A stretch of DNA of 64,000 nucleotides from SLNP01 sp964568875. GTDB taxonomy: Bacteria; Bacteroidota; Bacteroidia; Bacteroidales; VadinHA17. The DNA lies in the NCBI GenBank assembly GCA_964568875.1, contig CAZMSH010000004.1:96630-160629 (forward strand), read 5' to 3'. Below are positions 32,480 to 40,157 of this stretch, one piece after another. The translations under genes were made by a program, and so were the position numbers. The stretch's first letter is position 1, and each line of letters opens with the position of its first letter. The notes beneath the pieces are model-generated. The model was not told where the DNA came from and did not search any database. It saw only the letters and a list, made by a program, of their open reading frames with translations.

Positions 32480-32587
32480 TTTAAAAAAACAAGATTGATT
32501 CATGATAGTGAGATTTAACATAAAAATGAACGACCTGCAGGTTTTATCACTATCATTGCAACGTCTTGGTGGTTAACACAAAAAAAA

Positions 32588-33451
32588 ATGGGAAATCGGA
32601 TTATACAGACATTGTTTCTCCTGATATTTTTCACAGTTGGTTGTGCCGGGGATAACCAACCTTCATCAGGATTGAAAATACCTGCAAGGGATCCTCTGGC
32701 TGAATCAGGCTCGGCTTTCATGGCCCGGATTGAAGAACTTCCGCTGGCAGAGAGAGAAGAGGAGATATTCAGGGCTGTTGCCGCGGGAAATATTCCCTCC
32801 TTTCTCAGGAACCTTGTTACTCTAGAAGCCAGGTTTACTGATGCAGGGGGTAAGGAGCATCACGTTCAATATGAGGTGATGCCTGATTATCTGGCTGTTG
32901 GAAGTGACGATGACTTCTGTCGCATACCGATGAATCCGCACACTGCACAGCGTCTGGCGAATCTGTTCGAAGCATCTCTGCTAACGGCAAAGCTTAGCGA
33001 CCATATCTATGAAAATGCTGAAGTAAAGCTGGCTCCTTTCAACTACATCCCTGTCGGTAACGCAAATGAACTGGTGTCGAAGTTTCGCGATCACAATGAA
33101 CAGATTGAGAGTCAGTTCAAAGATGCCGGCGGCAATAGGGGGCAGCTGACGGCGGGTATCAAAAAGGATGTCATTCTATCTTACATAATAGCGGAAAAGA
33201 GAGACAGGGTTGTATTATACGGCTGGCATAAGCTGGATGGAAAGCCAATACAGCCTGTCTACAGCGGTCATATAGACTGGTATGTTGATTACAGTCATGG
33301 AATAAGACTGGTGAATGACAGGGTGTTGATTGACGGCAAACCTGTCTCGCTAAGGGAGGCACTGATGCATCCTGTTCTCTTCAGCCTGTTCAGCAATGAG
33401 GACCAGAGAATGGAGCAGCCGGTTTATATCAAAGTTGAAAGTAACAATTAA
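32588..33451 (+). CDS. Lipoprotein of unknown function
   Basis: 287 residues. The N-terminus (MGNRIIQTLFLLIFFTVGCAGD) is a lipoprotein signal with lipobox Cys at residue 19, so the protein is anchored in the envelope. The mature part contains an EVMPDYLAVGSDDDFCRIP segment and a striking HIDWYVDYSHGIRLV motif with several conserved-looking His, Asp and Tyr, suggestive of an enzyme or binding site. I do not recognise a named family. It sits alone between hydE and a decayed doxX gene. Confidence 0.65.
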   Translation: MGNRIIQTLFLLIFFTVGCAGDNQPSSGLKIPARDPLAESGSAFMARIEELPLAEREEEIFRAVAAGNIPSFLRNLVTLEARFTDAGGKEHHVQYEVMPDYLAVGSDDDFCRIPMNPHTAQRLANLFEASLLTAKLSDHIYENAEVKLAPFNYIPVGNANELVSKFRDHNEQIESQFKDAGGNRGQLTAGIKKDVILSYIIAEKRDRVVLYGWHKLDGKPIQPVYSGHIDWYVDYSHGIRLVNDRVLIDGKPVSLREALMHPVLFSLFSNEDQRMEQPVYIKVESNN

Positions 33452-33462
33452 AACAAGCTGGG

Positions 33463-33726
33463 ATGTTCAGGAAGATAATTAAGACGGACGACAGAAAAAC
33501 AACACTTATCATCAGGCTCATGGTAGGTGCTGTCTTTTTCTCGGAGGGAATTCAGAAGTTCCTCTATCCATTGATAAACGGAGCAGGCAGGTTTGAAAAG
33601 ATCGGTTTGCCGTGGCCTGAATTTTTCGGCCCATTTGCAGGATCTTTGAGATTATCTGCGGAAGCCTCTCTTTTGACCGTTACCTTAGGTAAAGGATTAT
33701 CTTTGCGAACTTTGTATTTATGTTAG
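33463..33726 (+). pseudogene. DoxX-family remnant, frameshifted and truncated
   Basis: The first 60 residues are a good DoxX start (LIIRLMVGAVFFSEGIQKF, PWPEFFGPFAG). After FFGPFAG the frame turns into unrelated sequence. Reading one base shifted from about 33646 restores GS-FEI-ICGSL, the family continuation, so one base was lost in the TTT at 33645-33647. Even in that frame a stop follows within about 15 codons, so the last three membrane helices are missing. The 3' end now carries a promoter box for the next gene. Confidence 0.7.
33698..33705 (+). promoter_or_regulatory. -7 box (TATCTTTG) for the DUF454 gene
   Basis: It matches TAnnTTTG, with TTTG at 33672-33675 as a possible -33 box (22-nt spacing, slightly long). 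It lies inside the doxX remnant, 61 nt before the ATG at 33767. Confidence 0.5.
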
Positions 33727-33766
33727 GCCAGTATGAAACCTCAGCACTTTTATTTCAGTTTTTAAG

Positions 33767-34141
33767 ATGAATTTCTGGAAGATAATATTGATATTTTTGG
33801 GAACCATCTCTCTGGGAATCGGCGTGGTAGGGATCGTTGTGCCCGGTCTGCCGACAACGCCGTTTCTGCTGCTTACTGCAGGGTTGTACATGCGCAGCTC
33901 TGACAGGCTCTATAACTGGTTATTGTCAACCAGTATCTGCGGAAAGAGAATAAAAAGGTGGCAGGAAAAGAGAGGCATGACCATAAGGGAAAAGGTATTT
34001 ACCTTTATACTGATGTGGTCGATGATATCTGTTTCGGTAATATTCCTGCTGGAATCAACAGTCGTCAGGTCTCTGGTTATATCTCTTGGTGTTGTGGGGA
34101 CACTGGTGATGGGGTTTGTCCTTCAGACTATCAGAGACTGA
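33767..34141 (+). CDS. DUF454 (YbaN-like) inner-membrane protein
   Basis: 124 residues. GVVGIVVPGLPTTPFLLLTA, the SDRLYNWLLST segment and a cytosolic CGKRIKRWQEKRGM loop are the hallmarks of the YbaN/DUF454 family, with two hydrophobic segments on each side. Function is unknown in all members. It ends 6 nt before the stop of the convergent membrane NTPase gene. Confidence 0.85.
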   Translation: MNFWKIILIFLGTISLGIGVVGIVVPGLPTTPFLLLTAGLYMRSSDRLYNWLLSTSICGKRIKRWQEKRGMTIREKVFTFILMWSMISVSVIFLLESTVVRSLVISLGVVGTLVMGFVLQTIRD

Positions 34142-34147
34142 TTGCAA

Positions 34148-35902
34148 TCAGTTGTTTTCTGCGGGTTTTTCTGATGTTTCTGCTATTAAATCTGCAATCT
34201 CTTCAGGAGAGGCATTGACTGTGTCAACGACAGTTACAGTACCGGTATTCCATCTTCGTGATGCTTTATTCACCAGGCTGGTTCTTACTGTCCAGACTTG
34301 TACCGAATCAGAAGCAGATACGGCCCTTTCTATTGCATCATGCCAGCCTTTACCACTTATTTCCAGTGGGCCCACCTCATCGATCACAATAACCGGTGCC
34401 CCTGAGGCAACGGCATTACTGATTATTTCTTCACCTGTCTTCAGAGCTTCGCTACTGAACCAAAACCTGCCCTGTCTGAGCATCCCCGGCCTCTCCCCGG
34501 TGCTGCAGAGCACTGTCTGCGCACCGGTTTCAATATCAGTAAGGTTAAAACCGACCCTGTCTTTATCGTCATGGATCCCTTCCGAGACAAATCCGGCCGG
34601 TTTGAGTCCTCTTTCCCTGATTATCCTTATCAACTCTTTAAGAAAGGTTGTCTTGCCAGCAAGCCTCTCGCCGGTGAGAATGAATATGTCAGGCCTGCTG
34701 GAGTTCTCCGTTTCAATCAAAGGAAGCAGGGTTTCAGCTGTTTTGAAAAGATGTCCGAATGAATGATTCCTGCTTTTTATTATTTTATCAGGAGCCGGAA
34801 GCCGTGATATGACAGATGGCAGTGCGGAAAATGCCAGAGTCAGTGACTGGTAGAGGTTGGCAAATCCTCTGTTGTACAGAATTGATTTTATTAGCGGATT
34901 CTTCATTTCGATGCTTACGGCAGAAAAGCCTGTGATTATTATCAGTGCCCTCCATATCATTTTTAACCCGGCAGCCAGTCCTGTCAGATCAAATACGCCG
35001 CGGTCGGTTGCAGAATTCCATAAGAAAGCAGAGACTATTGCTATTAATATGAACTGTATCCATATCGCAGGTTTCCTGAGCTTGTTAAGAGTGTTTTTAT
35101 AATAAAGAAAAACAACCAGAGCGTAAGCAGCTCCTGCTGAAATTGCAGGAATAAGAGGAGCCGTATTAAGCAATGTCATTGAGAGAATTATCATTACCAG
35201 ATTTGCCAGCAGTGCAATTATTGAGTATCGTCTGGGAGAGGTGTGTCTGAAGAGCATATTTTCTGCACTGAGGTCAATCTCACTGTCATCTGTAACAGCC
35301 TGATTCTTTTTTATATAGGCCTTGCCGGCCAGATAACCCCCTGCGGCTCCTGCCATTCCTGAAACCATATAGATACCGGTGACAAGTCCAATAACTATCA
35401 GCGGATCGGTTCCTTCAAGATTTACCTGCCTGACTGAAAATCTGTAAAGGTCGCCCAGTATCCTGACCAGATCAAATCCATAAAGCACCAGTAGCGTTGC
35501 TGCTTTATGGATCAACGAACTGGCCACAGCCACTGCTCCTCCCACAAGGTAGCCGAAGAGGTTGCGTCCGAATAACCGAATGAAGGCCTCAAGTAAAAGC
35601 GCTTCAAGCAATATTCCGGTCATAGGCCCCAGTATGACTGCACTGGGTGACACAGACTTCATAAGGGCACATATCAGTCCTGCGCGCCATATCAGCCCGC
35701 GGTCATCCCATATCTGCACAAACGCAATCATCAGGTAGACGCTCATTATCGCCAGCATCGTACCTGAGAAGGGAACCCTGAGGTTATGAAGGAAACTCCC
35801 CAGAATGATCTCCAGAGCTGCCCATATGCTGCCTGCCACCGCAGCCTTCATCCATACATTGCTCAGTGGTTTGTGGGGTATGGTCCTGATATAACCTTTC
35901 AA
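34148..35902 (-). CDS. ECF-transporter-like membrane protein fused to THEP1-type NTPase
   Basis: 584 residues. Residues 1 to about 190 form five or six helices resembling an ECF substrate-binding (S) component. Residues about 225-375 form more helices resembling the EcfT/CbiQ coupling subunit (LTGLAAGLKMIWRALIIITGFSAVS). From about residue 405 the chain is a soluble P-loop NTPase of the THEP1 (PF03266) family: Walker A GERLAGKTT, GFNLTDIETG and Walker B VIVIDEVGPLE. No ABC-type signature motif is seen, so the energising domain is not a normal EcfA. A membrane uptake or sensing role is inferred; the substrate is unknown. A -7 box TACCTTTG lies at 35925-35932. Confidence 0.7.
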   Translation of the reverse strand: MKGYIRTIPHKPLSNVWMKAAVAGSIWAALEIILGSFLHNLRVPFSGTMLAIMSVYLMIAFVQIWDDRGLIWRAGLICALMKSVSPSAVILGPMTGILLEALLLEAFIRLFGRNLFGYLVGGAVAVASSLIHKAATLLVLYGFDLVRILGDLYRFSVRQVNLEGTDPLIVIGLVTGIYMVSGMAGAAGGYLAGKAYIKKNQAVTDDSEIDLSAENMLFRHTSPRRYSIIALLANLVMIILSMTLLNTAPLIPAISAGAAYALVVFLYYKNTLNKLRKPAIWIQFILIAIVSAFLWNSATDRGVFDLTGLAAGLKMIWRALIIITGFSAVSIEMKNPLIKSILYNRGFANLYQSLTLAFSALPSVISRLPAPDKIIKSRNHSFGHLFKTAETLLPLIETENSSRPDIFILTGERLAGKTTFLKELIRIIRERGLKPAGFVSEGIHDDKDRVGFNLTDIETGAQTVLCSTGERPGMLRQGRFWFSSEALKTGEEIISNAVASGAPVIVIDEVGPLEISGKGWHDAIERAVSASDSVQVWTVRTSLVNKASRRWNTGTVTVVDTVNASPEEIADLIAETSEKPAENN

Positions 35903-35924
35903 TTATTCGAAATTATTTTGCTGA

Positions 35925-35932
35925 CAAAGGTA
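35925..35932 (-). promoter_or_regulatory. -7 box (TACCTTTG) for the membrane NTPase gene
   Basis: CAAAGGTA on the + strand reads TACCTTTG on the - strand, 23 nt upstream of the ATG at 35902. Confidence 0.5.
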
Positions 35933-35994
35933 GGGAAAGAGTGATTAAAAGTACATAGAGTCCATAAAGTTAAAAAGTAACCAGAGTGAGTTAC

Positions 35995-36119
35995 CGGGGT
36001 ACAATCGCACCCCAGCGGGGTACAATCGCACCCCAGCGGGGCGCAACATTAATAGGAACGTGAAAGACCCCACCCTCTCTTTGTCGCCGGTGCAGTGCCA
36101 GCAAAATTGTTGGGTGGGG
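35995..36119. repeat. Dispersed GC-rich intergenic element with two tandem 21-mers
   Basis: Two copies of a 21-bp unit containing ACAATCGCACCCCAGCGGGG are followed by a CGCAACATTAATAGGAACGTGAAAG-like stretch; parts of this match the sequence around 1395-1440 (ACAATCGCAACCCAAAGGGG, then AATTAATGGAATGTCAGGG). CCCCACCC at 36068-36075 pairs with GGGTGGGG at 36112-36119. The rest of the 295-base spacer before the synthetase gene shows only degenerate -7-like sequences (TATCTTTC). Confidence 0.6.
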
Positions 36120-36197
36120 TTGATGAGCGATTGCATTTGGAAATAGTATTAATCTTTCTATCTTTCGCAGTGCCCGAATCGGATAAATTTATGCCAG

Positions 36198-38270
36198 ATG
36201 ATAAACGATAAATTACTCAATCCCCGTAGCATTGTGGTTGTTGGTGGTTCTGACGATATAACCAAACCCGGGGGTAAGGTTCTGAAGAATCTCCTTGACG
36301 GGAGCTTTGCCGGAGAGCTTTATGTTGTCAATCCAAAACTTGATGAGGTGCAGGGTGTAGTCTCATACAGGTCGGCAAATGAACTGCCTGATGTTGACCT
36401 GGCAATTATGGCGATAGCGGCTCATCACTGCCCGCTTACCTTGGAGATACTTGCCAGGGAGAAGGGTACAAAAGCCTTTATTATTCTTTCGGCCGGATTC
36501 AGCGAAGAGAGTGAGTCAGGTGCAAAGCTTGAGAAAGAGATCGTAAATACAATCGACTCTGTTGGCGGTTGCCTGATAGGGCCAAACTGCATAGGTTTTC
36601 TTAACAGCAACTATAACGGAGTGTTTACCACTCCTATACCCCGACTTGATCCTCAGGGTGTTGATTTTATATCCGGTTCAGGAGCAACAGCAGTTTTTAT
36701 AATGGAGTTGGCCATGCCCAACGGACTTACCTTTTCATCGGTATATTCGGTTGGTAACAGTGCTCAGACGGGAGTGGAGGAAGTCCTTGAATACATGGAT
36801 AATACCTATGTCGATGGGGTTAGTCCGGGCATCAAGCTGCTATATGTTGAGAGTATAAGAAAGCCTTTAAAACTGCTGAAGCATGCCTCATCGCTGATAC
36901 GCAAAGGGTGCCGCATTGCAGCCATCAAAGCAGGCAGCTCAGATGCCGGCAGCAGGGCCGCATCGTCTCATACAGGAGCGCTGGCCAGTTCAGATCTGGC
37001 TGTTGAAACCCTTTTCAGGAAGGCAGGTATTGTAAGATGTTACAGCAGGTCTGAACTTGCTGCCGTGGCATCAGTCTTTCGTCATCCTAAGCCTGAAGGC
37101 AGGAGACTGGCGATAATAACGCATGCCGGAGGCCCGGCGGTTATGCTGACGGATGCCTTGTCAGAAGGCGGACTCGAGGTTCCTCATATTGAAGGATCGA
37201 AGGCAGAGGCCCTTCTTGAAAAGCTGTATCCTGGTTCCTCAGTTGCAAATCCTGTCGATTTTCTGGCCACGGGCAATGCAGAGCAACTCGGGCATATTAT
37301 TGATGCCTGTGAAAATGACTTTGAGAATATAGATGCAATGGCGGTAATATTTGGCAGTCCCGGACTCTTTCCGGTACATGATGTGTACGATTTGCTTGAT
37401 GAAAAGATGAAGGTATGCCGCAAACCTGTTTATCCCATCATGCCGTCAATAATTAATGTAAGGGAAGAAATAGAGGTCTTTCAGGCAAAAGGCAGAGTCA
37501 GTTTTCCTGATGAAGTGCTGTTTGGAAGGGCGCTGAGCAAGGTGATGAATTGCCCTCCTCCTTCCATTATGCAGGAGTCAGAATACAGGTTGGATAAAGC
37601 AGTTATCAGAAAAGTCGTTGAGAGTTCTGATGATGGTTATCTTGAACCTGATGCGGTTTGCAGATTGCTCGATGCTGCAGGGATTCCAAGAGCCGCAGAG
37701 TCGGCTGTAAGCTCGCCGAACGATGCTGTTCTTGCTGCAACAGAGATGGGATATCCAGTTGCCATGAAGGTGGTGGGTCCGGTACATAAGTCAGATGCCG
37801 GAGGCGTTATTCTAAATGTGGCTGATGAGAAGTCTGTCAGGGCAAATTTCAAAATGTTGTCAGCAATCAGCGGGGCTACAGGTGTACTGGTGCAGAAGAT
37901 GCACTCAGGTACGGAGTTGTTTGCCGGGGCTAAAAGGGAACCGGGATTCGGACATCTGGTGATGGCCGGGATGGGCGGAATATTTATTGAGGTGCTGAAG
38001 GACTTTGGCACGGCACTGGTGCCTGTGTCAGGAGAGGAGGCTTTGTCTGTGATCAGATCTCTGAAGAGTTATCCGGTCTTAAAGGGAATAAGAGGCAGGA
38101 AGGGAGTAAACGAGGCTCTCTTTGCAGAGATTATACTGAGACTTTCTGCACTGGTTGAAACGGCCCCTGAAATAGAAGAGCTTGACCTTAATCCGTTGCT
38201 GGGCACTGACAGGGAGGTCATTGCAGTTGATGCACGTATAAGGGTATCGCTGTCAAAACGTGATGAATAA
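36198..38270 (+). CDS. ADP-forming acyl-CoA synthetase (fused alpha-beta)
   Basis: 690 residues. The N-terminal CoA-binding domain (LLNPRSIVVVGGSDDITKPGG), two ligase domains with the phosphorylated His258 (SSHTGALASSD), and a C-terminal ATP-grasp domain (GYPVAMKVVGPVHKSDAGGV, ELDLNPLL) give the full acetate/acyl-CoA synthetase (ADP-forming) layout. It converts acyl-CoA, ADP and phosphate to free acid, CoA and ATP, which is the ATP-yielding last step of amino-acid and pyruvate fermentation. The chain length preference cannot be read off. Its position before the aminotransferase and 2-oxoacid oxidoreductase genes suggests branched-chain or aromatic acyl-CoA substrates. Confidence 0.92.
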   Translation: MINDKLLNPRSIVVVGGSDDITKPGGKVLKNLLDGSFAGELYVVNPKLDEVQGVVSYRSANELPDVDLAIMAIAAHHCPLTLEILAREKGTKAFIILSAGFSEESESGAKLEKEIVNTIDSVGGCLIGPNCIGFLNSNYNGVFTTPIPRLDPQGVDFISGSGATAVFIMELAMPNGLTFSSVYSVGNSAQTGVEEVLEYMDNTYVDGVSPGIKLLYVESIRKPLKLLKHASSLIRKGCRIAAIKAGSSDAGSRAASSHTGALASSDLAVETLFRKAGIVRCYSRSELAAVASVFRHPKPEGRRLAIITHAGGPAVMLTDALSEGGLEVPHIEGSKAEALLEKLYPGSSVANPVDFLATGNAEQLGHIIDACENDFENIDAMAVIFGSPGLFPVHDVYDLLDEKMKVCRKPVYPIMPSIINVREEIEVFQAKGRVSFPDEVLFGRALSKVMNCPPPSIMQESEYRLDKAVIRKVVESSDDGYLEPDAVCRLLDAAGIPRAAESAVSSPNDAVLAATEMGYPVAMKVVGPVHKSDAGGVILNVADEKSVRANFKMLSAISGATGVLVQKMHSGTELFAGAKREPGFGHLVMAGMGGIFIEVLKDFGTALVPVSGEEALSVIRSLKSYPVLKGIRGRKGVNEALFAEIILRLSALVETAPEIEELDLNPLLGTDREVIAVDARIRVSLSKRDE

Positions 38271-38287
38271 CACAAAATAATCTGCTT

Positions 38288-38295
38288 TAAATTTG
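38288..38295 (+). promoter_or_regulatory. -7 box (TAAATTTG) before the leader peptide
   Basis: It matches TAnnTTTG and lies 54 nt before the small ORF at 38350. No TTTG at the -33 distance. Confidence 0.45.
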
Positions 38296-38349
38296 TATCT
38301 TGTGGCGTAATACCCGAAATCAATATACTATCTAACCTTAATCTTATAA

Positions 38350-38445
38350 ATGAAAAGAGAGTTTCTTATGACTTTTATTCCGGCTTCAATGGTAAGTATG
38401 TATATTTTTTTGGGCTTTTTGCTGATATTGAATAATAGTTTTTAA
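38350..38445 (+). CDS. 31-residue hydrophobic small protein or leader peptide
   Basis: ATG AAA AGA GAG ... TAA encodes MKREFLMTFIPASMVSMYIF and then LGFLLILNNSF: a basic start, one membrane-length hydrophobic helix and a short polar end. It follows a -7 box and is itself followed 14 nt later by a strong hairpin, then by the aminotransferase gene. It may be a single-pass membrane microprotein or a leader peptide in an attenuator. The Phe, Leu, Ile and Met content would fit control by amino-acid supply, but this is speculation. No homology could be tested. Confidence 0.45.
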   Translation: MKREFLMTFIPASMVSMYIFLGFLLILNNSF

Positions 38446-38459
38446 ATTAGGAATAGCTG

Positions 38460-38492
38460 GCAGGGCAGGAAAAAACTGCCCTGCTCATTTTA
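38460..38492 (+). terminator. Terminator/attenuator hairpin before the aminotransferase gene
   Basis: GCAGGGCAG and CTGCCCTGC form a perfect 9-bp stem around GAAAAAA, followed by TCATTTTAAA. It stands between the small ORF (ends 38445) and the ATG at 38513, so it either ends the small transcript or attenuates read-through. Confidence 0.75.
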
Positions 38493-38512
38493 AATATTAA
38501 AAGGTAACCTTG

Positions 38513-39829
38513 ATGGGAACACCGATTGACACAAGAATTGTAGAGGAAAAGATTGCCGAAAGCGGCCTCTCCTCTGTTGGAAGTGCCAGTATCAGGGAGA
38601 TCGTTAAGCTCGTGAACCAGATAGAAAGGGCTACCGGTAAAAAGTTCATCAGGATGGAGATGGGTGTTCCGGGACTGCCTCCGGCCAGGATAGCTGTAGA
38701 GGCTGAAAAGAAAGCCCTTGATGCAGGAGTGGCATCAATCTATCCCTACATAGAAGGAATCCGTCCCCTGAAGGAGGAGGCATCACGATTCATAAAACTG
38801 TTTATGGATGTAGATGTCGACCCATCTGGAATAGTGCCTGTTGCAGGTTCAATGATGGGTGCAATGGCATGCTTCCTGGTTGCAAACAGGAATGACCGTA
38901 CCAGAGAGGGAACCCTGTTCATTGATCCCGGATTCCCGGTGCAAAAGCAGCAGATAAGGATGCTTGGCCATGAGTACCGGACTTTCGATGTTTATAATTA
39001 CAGGGGTGAGAAGCTCAGAGACAAGCTCGAATCTTTCCTGAAGACTGAAAAGGTCTCGACCATACTATATTCCAATCCCAACAATCCGTCATGGATATGT
39101 TTCACTGAAGAGGAACTGGAAATAATAGGCTCTTTGGCCAATAAGTACGATGTAATAGTTATTGAAGACCTTGCATATTTTGGTATGGATTTCAGGAAGG
39201 ATTATTCGGTGCCGGGCGAACCGCCTTACCAGCCTACCGTTGCCCGGTATACCGATAAGTACATACTTTTAATAAGCAGTTCCAAGATATTCAGCTATGC
39301 AGGTCAAAGGGCTGCAGTTATTGCAATGTCAGACAATCTGTTCAACAGCCGTTATCCTGACCTTACCAGGTACTATTCCTCTGACAGGTTCGGTCATTCA
39401 ATGATTTACGGTGCTCTGTACGGTTTGTCTTCAGGAATAGCACATTCTGTTCAGTATGGACTGGCAGCAGTATTCAAGGCAGTGAATGACGGTGAGTTTA
39501 AATTCCTCAAGGAGGTTGATGATTACCGTGAGAAAGCGGCAGTGATGAAAAAGTTATTTACCTCAAACGGATTCCGTATTGTCTACGACAAGGATCTTGG
39601 CGAGCCTATTGCTGACGGTTTCTATTTTACCATCTCTTACCCGGGTTTCACCGGGGGGGAGTTGCTTGAGAGGCTTCTCTACTACGGGATAAGCGCTATT
39701 ACACTCGATATAACCGGTAGCGAGAGGAGCGAGGGCCTTCGCGCCTGCGTGTCACTTGTAAGCCGCAATCAGTTCCCTGACCTGGAGGAGAGACTTAAGG
39801 CATTCAACAAAGATTACCCGATAACATAA
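38513..39829 (+). CDS. PLP-dependent class I/II aminotransferase
   Basis: 438 residues from the ATG at 38513 (a TTG lies one codon earlier). Fold-type I hallmarks are seen: YPYIEGIRPLKEEASRF, SNPNNPSW, VIEDLAYFGMD (PLP-binding Asp and Tyr) and SSSKIFSYAGQR with the Schiff-base Lys. It probably moves the amino group from an amino acid to 2-oxoglutarate, giving the 2-oxoacid used by the oxidoreductase encoded directly downstream. Amino-acid preference is not clear from the sequence. It is the first gene of the five-gene unit behind the hairpin. Confidence 0.85.
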   Translation: MGTPIDTRIVEEKIAESGLSSVGSASIREIVKLVNQIERATGKKFIRMEMGVPGLPPARIAVEAEKKALDAGVASIYPYIEGIRPLKEEASRFIKLFMDVDVDPSGIVPVAGSMMGAMACFLVANRNDRTREGTLFIDPGFPVQKQQIRMLGHEYRTFDVYNYRGEKLRDKLESFLKTEKVSTILYSNPNNPSWICFTEEELEIIGSLANKYDVIVIEDLAYFGMDFRKDYSVPGEPPYQPTVARYTDKYILLISSSKIFSYAGQRAAVIAMSDNLFNSRYPDLTRYYSSDRFGHSMIYGALYGLSSGIAHSVQYGLAAVFKAVNDGEFKFLKEVDDYREKAAVMKKLFTSNGFRIVYDKDLGEPIADGFYFTISYPGFTGGELLERLLYYGISAITLDITGSERSEGLRACVSLVSRNQFPDLEERLKAFNKDYPIT

Positions 39830-39850
39830 CAACATAATAATTAAAGAAAT

Positions 39851-40075
39851 ATGGCAAAGATTAGAGGAGCAATCGTAGTTAACATTGAAAAATGCAAGGG
39901 TTGTGAGGTGTGCGTTGTAAACTGCCCCACCAAAACAATCGTTCTTGCCAGGGAGGTTAACAGCAAGGGTTATAACTATGCGTATGCAGCCACACCAGAA
40001 ACATGTATAGGTTGTGCAAACTGCGCTATGGTATGCCCCGATGGTGTTATTACGGTGTACAAGACAAAATTATAG
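39851..40075 (+). CDS. 2-oxoacid:ferredoxin oxidoreductase delta (ferredoxin) subunit
   Basis: 74 residues with two [4Fe-4S] motifs, CKGCEVCVVNCP and CIGCANCAMVCP, and the KIRGAIVVNIEKC start typical of KorD/VorD. It takes electrons from the TPP subunit and hands them to soluble ferredoxin. It is 21 nt after the aminotransferase. Confidence 0.9.
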   Translation: MAKIRGAIVVNIEKCKGCEVCVVNCPTKTIVLAREVNSKGYNYAYAATPETCIGCANCAMVCPDGVITVYKTKL

Positions 40076-40157
40076 AGACAAAGGAGAACGGGTTATGTCA
40101 TTAACTTTTAATGCATGACCATCGGAATATTAAGAAAACGATAACATAATAACAGTA

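Noticed and set aside
34148..35902. HydF (hydrogenase maturation GTPase)
   Set aside because: The P-loop protein here has THEP1-type motifs and membrane helices, not the HydF GTPase layout with C-terminal Cys and His cluster ligands.
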